Notes: generated by a model from the sequence alone, not told the origin. Shown: positions 44,175-52,844, numbered from the stretch's first letter. The stretch is DNA of 56,679 nucleotides from Oscillospiraceae bacterium (GCA_029227055.1 JAQXZE010000028.1:1-56679); one strand, 5' to 3'. Program-made: numbers and translations.

Positions 44175-45221
44175 ATGGGCGGAAAATCAGGTGTTATAAG
44201 AAGCATAGCAGTCTTGCTGATTTCTGCTGTTATGATATCCCTTTTATCCTTTGAGGTGCTTTTTAGCAGTAATGGAGATGATTTTCTCTTTGTTTCGGCG
44301 TCGCTAAATATTGAAGAGAATATTCAGTCGCAGCCAGGCTCGCAAAAGTCCTCTGAAAGCGCGTCGTCGGTACAAAGTAATGTGAGCAGTAATAATACTG
44401 CATCAAAAGAAGTATCTGCCAGTGCTGATGCTAAAGGAAAAATACTAGAGCAATTTATATCGCCAAACTCTGCATCACTTTCCTATAATAATCTTTACCT
44501 TAAAAACAGTACAGGACTTAATATAGATATAAAATCTCTTTTAAAAAGCGATTTAGGCTTTAAACTAAAAAGTAACAGTCAGCCTCAGGTACTTATAATG
44601 CATACCCATACAACAGAGTCATTTATGCTAGAGGACAGAAATTATTATACAGGCAGCGATTTATCAAGAAGAACTAATGAAAAACAGAATATGGTAGCCC
44701 TCGGCGATATAGTAGCGAAGAAACTAAACTCGGCGGGAATAAAAACCATTCACGATAAAACAAAGCACGACTATCCCGCCTATAACGGAAGCTATACAAG
44801 GGCGGCAAATACTATTTGCTCATATCTTAAAAAATATCCGAGCATTAAAATCGTAATTGATATGCATAGAGACGCAATATCATCGGGCAAAAGCGACAAG
44901 GTAAAGCTCTGTGCCGATATAAACGGAAAGACGGCGGCTCAGGTTATGCTTGTAATGGGAAGTCAAAGCGGAACGGTTAAGAATTTTCCTAAATGGAAGG
45001 AAAATTTAAAGCTTGCCCTTAAAATTCAGCAAACCTTTGAGGTTATGTATCCATCTCTTGCCCGTCCGCTTAGCTTAACCTCGAAAAATTATAATGAAAG
45101 TCTTACGACGGGGTCAATACTTCTCGAAATGGGGACAGATGCCAACACATTAGAGGAAGCAAAATATTCTGCAGAACTTGTAGGAAACGCACTTGTCAGC
45201 GTATTTAATACTTTAAAATGA
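44175..45221 (+). CDS. spoIIP: Stage II sporulation protein P (peptidoglycan hydrolase)
   Basis: The 348-residue amidase/endopeptidase works with SpoIID and SpoIIM in septal thinning and engulfment. One N-terminal membrane helix (~8-27), a Ser/Gln/Asn-rich linker (~50-95), then the amidase_3-like domain with VLIMHTHTTESFM (zinc His), DKTKHDYPAYNGSYTRA and IVIDMHRDAI (second zinc His). LLEMGTDANTLEEA near the end supplies the catalytic Glu. AAGGAGGGG precedes the ATG. Confidence 0.95.
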   Translation: MGGKSGVIRSIAVLLISAVMISLLSFEVLFSSNGDDFLFVSASLNIEENIQSQPGSQKSSESASSVQSNVSSNNTASKEVSASADAKGKILEQFISPNSASLSYNNLYLKNSTGLNIDIKSLLKSDLGFKLKSNSQPQVLIMHTHTTESFMLEDRNYYTGSDLSRRTNEKQNMVALGDIVAKKLNSAGIKTIHDKTKHDYPAYNGSYTRAANTICSYLKKYPSIKIVIDMHRDAISSGKSDKVKLCADINGKTAAQVMLVMGSQSGTVKNFPKWKENLKLALKIQQTFEVMYPSLARPLSLTSKNYNESLTTGSILLEMGTDANTLEEAKYSAELVGNALVSVFNTLK

Positions 45222-45230
45222 GGGATTTAG

Positions 45231-45428
45231 TTGAAAGAGAATATCAAGGTTTTTTTAAGAACAACGGCTATAAGCTCGGTTATTTTGCTTTCGGTAGTTT
45301 TCGGAAGTATAGGGGTATGCAAAGCCTATGAAAACATAAGACTTATAGGCTTTGGTGAATATAAAAATGCGATTGAAATATCTAAATCGGGAATTCGCGT
45401 TTTGGATTTTGAGATAAATTTAGATTAA
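45231..45428 (+). CDS. Small single-pass membrane protein between spoIIP and gerA
   Basis: A 65-residue protein with one hydrophobic helix (residues ~12-31) and a short extracytoplasmic tail ending VLDFEINLD. It starts with TTG, seven bases after GAGGGA, and is sandwiched by 9- and 10-base gaps between spoIIP and the gerAA-type gene, so it is certainly co-transcribed. No family is recognised. The placement suggests a spore membrane role. Confidence 0.65.
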   Translation: MKENIKVFLRTTAISSVILLSVVFGSIGVCKAYENIRLIGFGEYKNAIEISKSGIRVLDFEINLD

Positions 45429-45438
45429 GGAGCAAAAA

Positions 45439-46920
45439 ATGGCGGTAGGAAGTAAAGATTATGAAAATGTAAGGTTCGATACCTCTCTTGAGGCAAATCT
45501 TATTACTTTCAGAAATATATTTAAAAAAGATGCCATTATGCGTACAAAAAGCATACTCTCTTTTGATAGGGAGTATGCCATTATTTATATGGACGGTATG
45601 GTAAATGTAGCTATGCTTAATGATTCGGTGGTAAGACCTCTCGTTACAGTAAAGCCGAATTTTGCGGATAATATAGCACAGGCAATATCAGCTCAGGTGC
45701 TTTTTGCCTCAGAGGTAAAAAGAACGGACAATCTTTCTGACGCTTTGCAGTCATTACTTTACGGCGATACATTACTGCTTATAGACGGCTCCTGTGAAAT
45801 TCTTATCGTAAATACTAAGGGTTGGCGCACAAGGGGAATAAGTGAGCCTACAGATGAGCGTGTTTTACAAGGTCCAAGAGAGGGCTTTGACGAAGCCGCA
45901 CTTTTGAATATAGCAATGATAAGAAGAAAGCTTTTAACACCCGATTTTTGCGTTGAAATGCAAAGAATAGGGCGCAGAACCGATACAATTGTTTTTATCT
46001 GCTATCTTGATACGCTTGTAAGCTCTAAAATGTTAAAACAATTAAAAAAGCGGCTATCGAGAATTGATATGGACGGTATTTTAGATACCAATTATATCGC
46101 AGAGCAAATAAGGGACAACCCATTTTCAATTTTTAAAACTACAGGCTCAACCGAGCGCCCCGATATAGCGGCGGCAGCAATATTAGAGGGCAGAATAGCC
46201 TTAGTTGTTGACGGAACACCTGTAGTTATGACCTTGCCGTATCTTTTCAGCGAGAACTTTCAGTCGGACGAAGATTATTATCTTAACTTCTTTGTATCGT
46301 CGGTAGGAAGAATACTCAGATATTTATGCTTTTTTCTATCCTTTTCGGTGCCTGCCGTTTTTATATCACTTATAACCTTTAACAGAGAACTTCTGCCTAC
46401 AGAGTTTGCAATATCAATAGCGCAGCTAAGGGGCGGTGTACCCTTTGCCTCTGTTTTTGAATGTATAGTTTTAATCCTTATTTTTGAAATTTTAAAGGAA
46501 ACGGGTCTTAGAATGCCGCAAGGCTCAGGACACGCTCTTAGTATTGTAGGCGGACTTGTAATAGGTCAGGCGGCGGTAGAGGCAAAGATAGTAAGCGCAC
46601 CGATGCTTATTGCGGTGGCTTTCAGCGGTATTTGCAGTCTTATGGTGCCACGAATAAAGGGCGCTGTTTTTTATCTTAGAATAGGCTTTGCGATATTGTC
46701 TTCAATTTTTGGATTTTTAGGATTTTTTATAGGGCTCACCCTTTTACTCGGCGAGATTTTTTCACTAAAATCCTTCGGTGTAGACGAAACGGAGGCGATA
46801 AAGCATATTAAAAAGCAGAATTTTAAGGATATATTTACAAGGGCGCCTTGGCCATTTATGAGGACAAGACCTATTTTCAATTTTAATAAAGTAAGAATGG
46901 AAAGGCAGAACAAAAAATGA
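45439..46920 (+). CDS. Spore germination protein, GerA (A-subunit) family
   Basis: A 493-residue GerAA/SpoVAF-type protein of the spore inner membrane germinant receptor. The N-terminal soluble domain (1-~285) has SFDREYAIIYMDGMVNV and the conserved ERPDIAAAAILEGRIALVVD strand, followed by about five helices (TFNRELLPTEFAISIAQLRG, then IFEILKETGLRMPQGSGHAL, SIVGGLVIGQAAVEA). These are the family signatures. It overlaps the next gene by four bases (ATGA). Confidence 0.93.
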   Translation: MAVGSKDYENVRFDTSLEANLITFRNIFKKDAIMRTKSILSFDREYAIIYMDGMVNVAMLNDSVVRPLVTVKPNFADNIAQAISAQVLFASEVKRTDNLSDALQSLLYGDTLLLIDGSCEILIVNTKGWRTRGISEPTDERVLQGPREGFDEAALLNIAMIRRKLLTPDFCVEMQRIGRRTDTIVFICYLDTLVSSKMLKQLKKRLSRIDMDGILDTNYIAEQIRDNPFSIFKTTGSTERPDIAAAAILEGRIALVVDGTPVVMTLPYLFSENFQSDEDYYLNFFVSSVGRILRYLCFFLSFSVPAVFISLITFNRELLPTEFAISIAQLRGGVPFASVFECIVLILIFEILKETGLRMPQGSGHALSIVGGLVIGQAAVEAKIVSAPMLIAVAFSGICSLMVPRIKGAVFYLRIGFAILSSIFGFLGFFIGLTLLLGEIFSLKSFGVDETEAIKHIKKQNFKDIFTRAPWPFMRTRPIFNFNKVRMERQNKK

Positions 46921-47567
46921 AGAAAGGTATATTTCTGATTTTCAGTATACTTTTTTTAACTTTTTTATGTGGGTGTGACGGCAGCCAAGAGAGCGATATG
47001 GAATATATGGTTAGCGCCATCGGCTTTGAGGAAGAGGGGGAAACCCTTACTGCTTTTGCCGAAATAATTGCCGTAAACGCTCAGGAAAAGAACGAAAATG
47101 TAAAGAGGATTGTTGTAAGCGGTGAGGGTAAGAATGTAGAGGATGCCGTAAAAATACTCCATAAATCCCTTACTAAACCTCTTTTCCTAAATCATTGTGC
47201 CGTACTTTTGGTATCAGATAATCTGTCAAAGGAAAGCCTTTTAGAAGTTACCGATTTTGCTCTTTATAACCCCGATATAACAAAGTCTATAGAGATTTTT
47301 GCAGTTAGTGATATAGAGGCGCTTTTAGGCTTGGAAACCACTTCGGCAATTGCTATCGGGTACGAGCTGCCTACCACCCTTAAGCAGTGGGAAAAATATA
47401 TAAAAAAAGAATATCCTAACAGTTTTTATAAGATAAAAGCCAAAATTAAGGAAAAAAGGGAAGATGTCAGCGTACCTTATATAACGGTAGAAGAAGAGGG
47501 ATATTCTATTAATGAAAAGGAACGCATAATTTTTTACAAACCGAAATTAAAGGGTAGTGATGTTTGA
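46917..47567 (+). CDS. Ger(x)C-type germination lipoprotein, short form
   Basis: A 216-residue lipoprotein: signal peptide and lipobox FLCGC (Cys20), then the N-terminal GerAC domain (MVSAIGFEEEGETLTAFAEI, IVVSGEGKNVEDAVKIL, LFLNHCAVLLVSDNL). Full GerAC proteins have ~370-400 residues with a large second and third domain. Here the protein stops just after the region ~200, with a clean end overlapping the next gene, so it is either a natural short type or an old truncation. In the gerA operon order A-C-B. Confidence 0.82.
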   Translation: MKKGIFLIFSILFLTFLCGCDGSQESDMEYMVSAIGFEEEGETLTAFAEIIAVNAQEKNENVKRIVVSGEGKNVEDAVKILHKSLTKPLFLNHCAVLLVSDNLSKESLLEVTDFALYNPDITKSIEIFAVSDIEALLGLETTSAIAIGYELPTTLKQWEKYIKKEYPNSFYKIKAKIKEKREDVSVPYITVEEEGYSINEKERIIFYKPKLKGSDV

Positions 47568-48433
47568 TGGAAAGAAAAAGATTAAAAGCGGATATTTTTT
47601 CGGTTTCTATGCTTTTTTGGCTCGGAGAGAGCGTCTGCAAAATTCCAAACAACTTAAACATTAAATCCTTATCTTTGGTTCTTTTAACTGCCCTTGTTTT
47701 CTTAATTTTGGTTACCTTTTTTGATAAGAAAATAGTAGTTTTTATTAAACAAAAGCCCTTTTTAAAAATAGCGATTGCAATTTTTTTGTCGCTATATGCA
47801 TTATATTGTCTGATAGATACAGTGAATTTGTTTTCAAGAGTTTTTAAAAGATTTGCTTTAAATGAGTTTTCTGTTCTGATGATTTCGGTGATTTTCTTGG
47901 CACTCGGAATTTATACCGCCCTTAAAGGCTTTAGAGCATACAAAAAAACCGCAACGGTGTTTCTAGCTATTTCAGTCCTTTTTATTGCAATTATAATTGT
48001 TGTATCATTGGGTGAAATTAATAAAGAAAATTTTAATGATATATTTAAATTACCTCTGAATTTAGACTACAAAATATTTTTGCAAAGCGGTTTTTCCGTA
48101 GGATTTTTACCCCTTTGTTTTCACCTTTTTAATGAAAAAGAATATAAAAAGAGTATGTATTACGGTGTTTTTTCAGCGGGGATATTGCTGATAGTGTTGG
48201 GCTTAATTCCAATACTTATTTTTGGAAGTGTATTCTCATACGCCTTGGATTTTCCGCTTTTTGATGCGGTAGGGGCACTGAGCGTAGGCTCTGTTTTTAC
48301 AAGAATAGATGCGTTTTCATACTTTATTTTGTTTTCAGGCTCACTTATAAAAACAGCTTTGCTGATTTTTGTTCTTATAAGACTATCAAAATATCTTATT
48401 GGAAAAATAAAAAGCCCCGTCTTAAATCAATAA
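47567..48433 (+). CDS. GerAB-type spore germination permease, short form
   Basis: A 288-residue membrane protein with about eight helices that matches the GerAB/endospore germination permease family (APC-like): GFSVGFLPLCFHLFNEKEYK and SVFTRIDAFSYFILFSGSLI are the recognisable stretches. It is about 70-80 residues shorter than usual; the loss appears to lie in the N-terminal helices. ATG 47567 overlaps the preceding TGA. It would form the ligand-sensing and ion-conducting part of the receptor. Function in this short form is open. Confidence 0.8.
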   Translation: MERKRLKADIFSVSMLFWLGESVCKIPNNLNIKSLSLVLLTALVFLILVTFFDKKIVVFIKQKPFLKIAIAIFLSLYALYCLIDTVNLFSRVFKRFALNEFSVLMISVIFLALGIYTALKGFRAYKKTATVFLAISVLFIAIIIVVSLGEINKENFNDIFKLPLNLDYKIFLQSGFSVGFLPLCFHLFNEKEYKKSMYYGVFSAGILLIVLGLIPILIFGSVFSYALDFPLFDAVGALSVGSVFTRIDAFSYFILFSGSLIKTALLIFVLIRLSKYLIGKIKSPVLNQ

Positions 48434-48445
48434 GACGGGGAATTT
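48413..48445 (+). terminator. Terminator of the gpr-spoIIP-gerA region
   Basis: CCCCGTCTT (48416-48424) pairs with AAGACGGGG (48432-48440); its left arm lies inside the last codons of the permease gene. A T-rich tail follows. Confidence 0.75.
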
Positions 48446-48452
48446 ATATAAA

Positions 48453-48536
48453 AGGGGCATGATTTCGGTACCTAAAGATAAAACCGTTTTACCGCCAAAA
48501 TGCAAGGATATCCTTCAATATCGCCCCTGCATTATA
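48453..48536 (-). ncRNA. Candidate small RNA or structured 3' UTR of degV
   Basis: Minus-strand TATAAT (48536-48531) sits in the palindrome CTGCAT/ATGCAG (48527-48544). Just after it AGGGGC (48528-48523) pairs with GCCCCT (48458-48453), enclosing ~64 bases with an AAGGATATCCTT palindrome and GGCGGTAAAACGG, and ending in TTTTATAT like a terminator. No -35 is obvious and no family is recognised. Confidence 0.35.
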
Positions 48537-48549
48537 CTATGCAGAGAAA

Positions 48550-49410
48550 TTAGATTTGTGATTTGTGGATAAAGAGAACACCGAGTGTATTAGGTCCGCA
48601 GTGGGAAGAAACAGTACAACCCGCTCTTGTTAAAAATACCTCTTTGAAGATGCCTGATTCTTTAACTATAGATACAACAGAGTCGATAACTTCGGGGTCA
48701 CAGCCTGAGTGAGTTACAAAAACGCGGTCTGTAATAATATCGTCAGGATTAGCGATTTTTTCGCGTACATACTGCTTTAAGACCTCAGAATATTTACCTC
48801 TGTATTTTTTAGCAACACCCATTTTGCCGTCCTTAACCTGAATACAGGGCTTGAGTTTTAAAAGGTTTGCGCCGAACATCTCAAGCGCTGTACATCTTCC
48901 GCCTTTGTGAAGAAAATCAAGTTCGTCAATTACAAAGGAAGCGTCTGTACAGGGTACTAACTCATTAATTTTTGCAACGATTTCCTCAGCGCTAACACCG
49001 TCAGCTGCCATCTGTGCTGCCGCAAGAACTAAAAGACCTGTACCTGTAGAAAGGTTTTTATTATCGATAACATAAACATTTCCAACCTCTTCTGCGGCAA
49101 GGCGGCAGTTATTATATGAAGAAGACATTTCGGAGCTGATACCGAAATGAATAACTGTTTTCCCTTCGTCTACAAAGGGCTTGAAGAAGTTTATAGCATC
49201 GTCAACATTGATAGCGGCGGTCTTCGGGAAAAGACCTGTTTTCTTTTGATATTCATAAATATCGTCAGGAGTTATATCAACACCGTCGCTGTAGGTTTTA
49301 TCACCCAGTGTAATGCTAAGCGGTATAGTTACAATACTATAGCGTTCTCTAAACTCAGGGCTAAGGTCAGCCGTACTGTCACTTGTAATTACAATTTTAT
49401 TAGAATTCAT
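48550..49410 (-). CDS. DegV-family fatty-acid-binding protein
   Basis: A 286-residue DegV protein (FakB-like). Family members bind a fatty acid and present it to the kinase FakA. Recognisable segments: ITSDSTADLSPE at the start (SDSTADL signature), TLGDKTYSDGVDI, FGISSEMSSSYNN (lipid-head-group serines), IDELDFLHKGGRC and GPNTLGVLF near the end. Monocistronic, GGAGA before its ATG; the possible small RNA lies at its 3' end. Confidence 0.93.
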   Translation of the reverse strand: MNSNKIVITSDSTADLSPEFRERYSIVTIPLSITLGDKTYSDGVDITPDDIYEYQKKTGLFPKTAAINVDDAINFFKPFVDEGKTVIHFGISSEMSSSYNNCRLAAEEVGNVYVIDNKNLSTGTGLLVLAAAQMAADGVSAEEIVAKINELVPCTDASFVIDELDFLHKGGRCTALEMFGANLLKLKPCIQVKDGKMGVAKKYRGKYSEVLKQYVREKIANPDDIITDRVFVTHSGCDPEVIDSVVSIVKESGIFKEVFLTRAGCTVSSHCGPNTLGVLFIHKSQI

Positions 49411-49594
49411 AATTTTCTCCGTTCTGCCGCCTAAAATTATGATACCAACATAGCATAAAAGCGGCGATAAAAATTATTCCGTTTAGTAGTATAACATTTT
49501 TCGGCTCTAAAAACAAGATTTTTTATCAATAAAACTATTATAACCTATAAAAAGATTTTAAAATAAAAATGTCAGAAAATTTCGCAAAAATCTC

Positions 49595-49621
49595 TTGACA
49601 AAACGGCAAAGATAATATAAT
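49595..49621 (+). promoter_or_regulatory. Promoter of tRNA-Leu
   Basis: TTGACA (49595-49600) is followed by an AT-rich -10 (TATAAT at 49616-49621 with a 15-base spacer, or TAATAT at 49618 with 17), about ten bases before the tRNA. Confidence 0.65.
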
Positions 49622-49632
49622 ATATTAGATAT

Positions 49633-49719
49633 GCCGCTGTGGCGGAATAGGCAGACGCAAGGGACTTAAAATCCCTCGGTAGCAATACCGTGCCGGTTCA
49701 AGTCCGGCCAGCGGCACCA
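49633..49719 (+). tRNA. tRNA-Leu (UAA)
   Basis: An 87-base class II tRNA with encoded CCA. The acceptor arms GCCGCTG and CAGCGGC pair; the anticodon arm GGGACTTAAAATCCC gives anticodon TAA; a long variable arm (CGGTAGCAATACCG) and the T arm GCCGGTTCAAGTCCGGC are present. Confidence 0.97.
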
Positions 49720-49727
49720 AAGCATTT

Positions 49728-49776
49728 AAACCCGAACCTTTTACCAATCGGTGAAACGTTCGGGTTTGTTGTTTTC
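49728..49776 (+). terminator. Terminator of the tRNA gene
   Basis: AAACCCGAAC (49728-49737) pairs with GTTCGGGTTT (49758-49767), followed by GTTGTTTTCTT. Confidence 0.8.
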
Positions 49777-49803
49777 TTAAAAGATGTTAAATAGCCTTTG
49801 TTT

Positions 49804-49838
49804 GTGGCAGTACAGAGTTAGTTGCTCTGTACTGCCAC
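49804..49838. repeat. 14-bp perfect inverted repeat
   Basis: GTGGCAGTACAGAG (49804-49817) and CTCTGTACTGCCAC (49825-49838) with a 7-base loop, 40 bases before the small membrane gene. There is no T run after it, so it may be a binding site or element end rather than a terminator. Confidence 0.6.
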
Positions 49839-49879
49839 TTCTTTGTTTCAATGGATTTCGTACATAAAGGAGATTTGAA

Positions 49880-50062
49880 ATGAAGACTGAAAACGCTTCT
49901 AAAGCTAATACAACAAGACTTGTTTTCTTTATCATTGCACTTACATATAATTTAATATTGGGATTTTACTTGAGAGACTTTCTTGTTCTCACTCCCACGC
50001 TACAAGTATTCTATCTACTATCGGCTCTACCAACTTTATTTTTAACAGTTAAGATAAATTAA
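49880..50062 (+). CDS. Small membrane protein upstream of the transglutaminase-like gene
   Basis: A 60-residue protein with two predicted helices (~12-30 and 36-56) and few charges beyond the first dozen residues. The ATG follows AAAGGAGATTTGAA. It ends six bases before the next gene, so the two form a unit. No family is recognised. Confidence 0.55.
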   Translation: MKTENASKANTTRLVFFIIALTYNLILGFYLRDFLVLTPTLQVFYLLSALPTLFLTVKIN

Positions 50063-50068
50063 AAAGCA

Positions 50069-50785
50069 ATGAGATCGACAGTTTATATTTCACTGATACT
50101 CATTTCTTGTATGAATATTGCTTATGCAATTTATTGCCGTAGAGTATTTCCCATTTTAGCAATCATATCACTTGGCATTGTCTTTATGTATTTTGTTGCT
50201 TTTACCAACGCCACTCGTCAAGATAGTTTGTTGACGAAAATTTTTGTTTTCGTATTATCTGCTACAATTTTGTTATTGCTTTTCTCAGCATATATTTTCG
50301 TCTACAAACAGGATAATCTTTCTCTTACCAACGGTCAGGCAACGCTGTGGGATACCGCAACCATGGAACTCGCAGACGAAATTTGTGCCGACTGTGATAC
50401 TGATGAAGAAAAAGTAAAAGCAATATATGAATGGATGATACATAATTTCGAGTATGACTATGACTGTAATCCGGTAATACAGTATTTCAATGTTCGCAAA
50501 ACCATAAGCACCCGAAAAGGCATCTGTTATGACTTTTCTCATCTGTTTGCCGCTCTCTGCCGTAGTCAAAATATCCCTTGTTATGTTGTTGACGGTGATA
50601 AGCGGAATAATCCTGACTACCACCATACTTGGAATCGAGTTTACTTTGATGGCTCTTGGTGGGATATGGACATCACCTTTGATATTGTTCAAACTACAAA
50701 TAAAGGAGAACTCTATAGTCTACATAAAATAGAAGAAATTATGTATGCTATTGATAGCGAGTATTACATAAAACGGATATATTAG
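50069..50785 (+). CDS. Membrane-anchored transglutaminase-like protein
   Basis: A 238-residue protein: three N-terminal helices (~5-22, 28-45, 60-78) then a transglutaminase-like domain (~100-205). RKGICYDFSHLFAALCR carries catalytic Cys153, HHTWNRVYFDGSWWDMD the His186 and Asp199/201. Such small bacterial members act as cysteine peptidases or protein-modifying enzymes. Location is membrane with the domain probably outside. The nearby tRNA-Leu and the strong inverted repeat make acquisition plausible, though no integrase is present. Confidence 0.8.
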   Translation: MRSTVYISLILISCMNIAYAIYCRRVFPILAIISLGIVFMYFVAFTNATRQDSLLTKIFVFVLSATILLLLFSAYIFVYKQDNLSLTNGQATLWDTATMELADEICADCDTDEEKVKAIYEWMIHNFEYDYDCNPVIQYFNVRKTISTRKGICYDFSHLFAALCRSQNIPCYVVDGDKRNNPDYHHTWNRVYFDGSWWDMDITFDIVQTTNKGELYSLHKIEEIMYAIDSEYYIKRIY

Positions 50786-50840
50786 TAACACAAAAACAAT
50801 AATATTTAAGATGCCGTAAAAAGGTAGCAACTGGTAAATA

Positions 50841-50890
50841 AAAAAACGACTGTATTATCGAGAACAATCTCGACAATACAGTCGTTTTTT
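50841..50890. terminator. Bidirectional terminator
   Basis: AAAACGACTGTATT pairs with AATACAGTCGTTTT and CGAGA with TCTCG inside it, between the transglutaminase-like gene and the trkH remnant. Confidence 0.85.
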
Positions 50891-50925
50891 AGTTATAGGG
50901 TTTATTTTATTCAAAATTCATTAAA

Positions 50926-51594
50926 CTAAGCCGTGGCTGCCTCGACACCTAAATCATTGCACATAGCACTGTAATCCGTTATCGTACCGCAGCACATTAT
51001 AATAATCTGAAGTGCGGTCATACCAAGATAAATAAGGTACAAAATTCTCGTTGTTACCTTCATCTTTGAAACGATTTTGCCAACCTGCGGACCCGGACTT
51101 TCGGCACGGAGAAGATGCATTGAAGAACCGTCGTTACTTTCAGGGATAAAAATAAGCACAAATACAAGGATACCCATACCACCGATCCAGTGAGAAAAAC
51201 TTCTCCAAAACAAAGTGGAATGAGATACCGCTGTTATATCGGTAATAACACTTGAGCCTGTTGTTGTAAATCCCGACATCATCTCAAATCAGGCATCAGC
51301 ATAGTTTGGGATAGCGCCGTTAATTACAAACGGGATAGCACCGAATAGTGTCATTACAATCCAAACCATTGCCGTAAGCGCAAAGCCCTCTTTTTGATAA
51401 AGGTTGTGTCGACTGGGCTTCGGTATTTGAAGCAAAAATCCAATTACCGTCAAAGCAATGATAGGGACTAAAAACGCTAATATATGTATAAAGGACTCTT
51501 TGTATATAAAACCAACCGTAAGAGGCGCAAGCATAAGTATTGCCTCTAAAATCATAATCTTACCTAAGATTTTGCCTAATTTCCTCAATTCCAT
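50926..51594 (-). pseudogene. trkH: trkH, interrupted by a stop codon and truncated
   Basis: The first 101 codons encode the start of the TrkH/KtrB potassium-translocating subunit, up to PNYADA. A TGA (51291-51289) follows, after which the frame continues FEMMSGFTTTGSSVITD, the first potassium-selectivity-filter repeat, with a typical WIGGMGILVFVLIF helix. The frame ends at ~222 codons, although TrkH has ~480, so three of the four pore repeats are missing. It lies 12 bases after trkA in the usual operon. Loss of function is clear. Confidence 0.88.
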
Positions 51595-51606
51595 AACAAC
51601 GCCACC

Positions 51607-52821
51607 TTACTCGATCACGTCATTAAGATCGTCGAAATTCTTATGAGTTGTTACAACCACAACGTTATCTCCAAGATGAATCTCAGAATTACCGTCAGGA
51701 ATAATCACTTCATTTTGTCGGATAATGCAGGCAATTAGGGAGTTCTTTTTCATATTCAATTCCCGAAGCGGCTTATCATAGAAAGCTTCTTTCTTCGTTG
51801 CAGCAAATTCCAAAGCTTCAACCTGATTATTAACAAGCTGATATAAGGTCACAAGCCTACTGCCGACCGTATTTGCAAGCGCTCGGATATAACTAATAAT
51901 TCTGCCTGCTACAATGTGTTTAGGCGAAACATTATTGTTTATGCCCAACTCATCAAGCATACCGTAAAGGTCATCGTTTTTAATTTGAGTAATAGACTTT
52001 TTAACCTTTTTCTTGTTGGCAAACATAGATACAATCATATTTTCTTCGTCAATATCCGTAAGAGCCACAAAAGCATCCATCGCCTCAATGCCTTCTTCAA
52101 GCAGAACATCGTGCTGTGTACCATTACCGCAAACTACCGTTGCACGGGGTAAGAGTTCTGCCAATTCCTCACAGGCATAAGGGTTATCTTCAATTAGCTT
52201 AACGGCATATTTCTTTTTAGATAATGCATCGGCAAGATAGTATCCGATACGTCCGCCACCAATAATCATAACATTTTTGAAAGGTGATTTCACAAGATTC
52301 ACTTCCGATAAAAAATCACCAAGTGATTTTGCATCAGCAGTAAAATGTATTCTATCTCCCTCCCGAATTATAAATCTGCCGGCAGGGATTATTACTTCAT
52401 CGCCGCGTTGCACGGCACAGATAAGAACCTTTGTTGCAAGCTTTTGACCGAGAGAAATCAGTGTCTCGCCAATAAGACGGCAACCTTTTTCTGCAGCAAC
52501 CTCAACTAGAGATACTCTACCATTTGCAAAATGTTCAATCCCGTTAACAGACGGCAGGTTAATAATATTGAATATCTCGCTTGCCATTTCCTGCTCGGGA
52601 TTAACAATCATTGCAATGCCAAGGTCATCCTTCATCTTGGCTTCTTTTTGGATGTCCATACAAGCGACATTTCCGACAACACCAAATACGTCATATTTCT
52701 CTATCAGAGCTTCAATCTTTGTTTTATCTTCATCGATGATGGTTATGGTATGACCTTCAACCGAAAGATTTTTGAGTATCGTCTTGCCGATTGTTCCAAG
52801 ACCGATAATAGCAATCTTCAT
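51607..52821 (-). CDS. trkA: Trk system potassium-uptake regulator TrkA
   Basis: A 404-residue protein with two RCK units: Rossmann GLGTIGKTILKNL at 7-19 and NVMIIGGGRIGYYLADAL at ~190, each followed by a TrkA-C domain; the end NVVVVTTHKNFDDLND is normal. It gates TrkH channels in response to NAD(H)/ATP. The frame is intact although the adjacent trkH is broken, so TrkA may serve another TrkH elsewhere or be newly orphaned. AGGGAGGGGG precedes its ATG. Confidence 0.93.
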   Translation of the reverse strand: MKIAIIGLGTIGKTILKNLSVEGHTITIIDEDKTKIEALIEKYDVFGVVGNVACMDIQKEAKMKDDLGIAMIVNPEQEMASEIFNIINLPSVNGIEHFANGRVSLVEVAAEKGCRLIGETLISLGQKLATKVLICAVQRGDEVIIPAGRFIIREGDRIHFTADAKSLGDFLSEVNLVKSPFKNVMIIGGGRIGYYLADALSKKKYAVKLIEDNPYACEELAELLPRATVVCGNGTQHDVLLEEGIEAMDAFVALTDIDEENMIVSMFANKKKVKKSITQIKNDDLYGMLDELGINNNVSPKHIVAGRIISYIRALANTVGSRLVTLYQLVNNQVEALEFAATKKEAFYDKPLRELNMKKNSLIACIIRQNEVIIPDGNSEIHLGDNVVVVTTHKNFDDLNDVIE

Positions 52822-52844
52822 ATTATTTCCCCCTCCCTCTAAAG

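Noticed and set aside
51286-51294. TGA read as tryptophan or selenocysteine in trkH
   Set aside because: TGA is a normal stop here (for example sigF at 14675-14677), and trkH is also truncated further on, so decay is the simpler explanation. No SECIS-like hairpin was seen after it.
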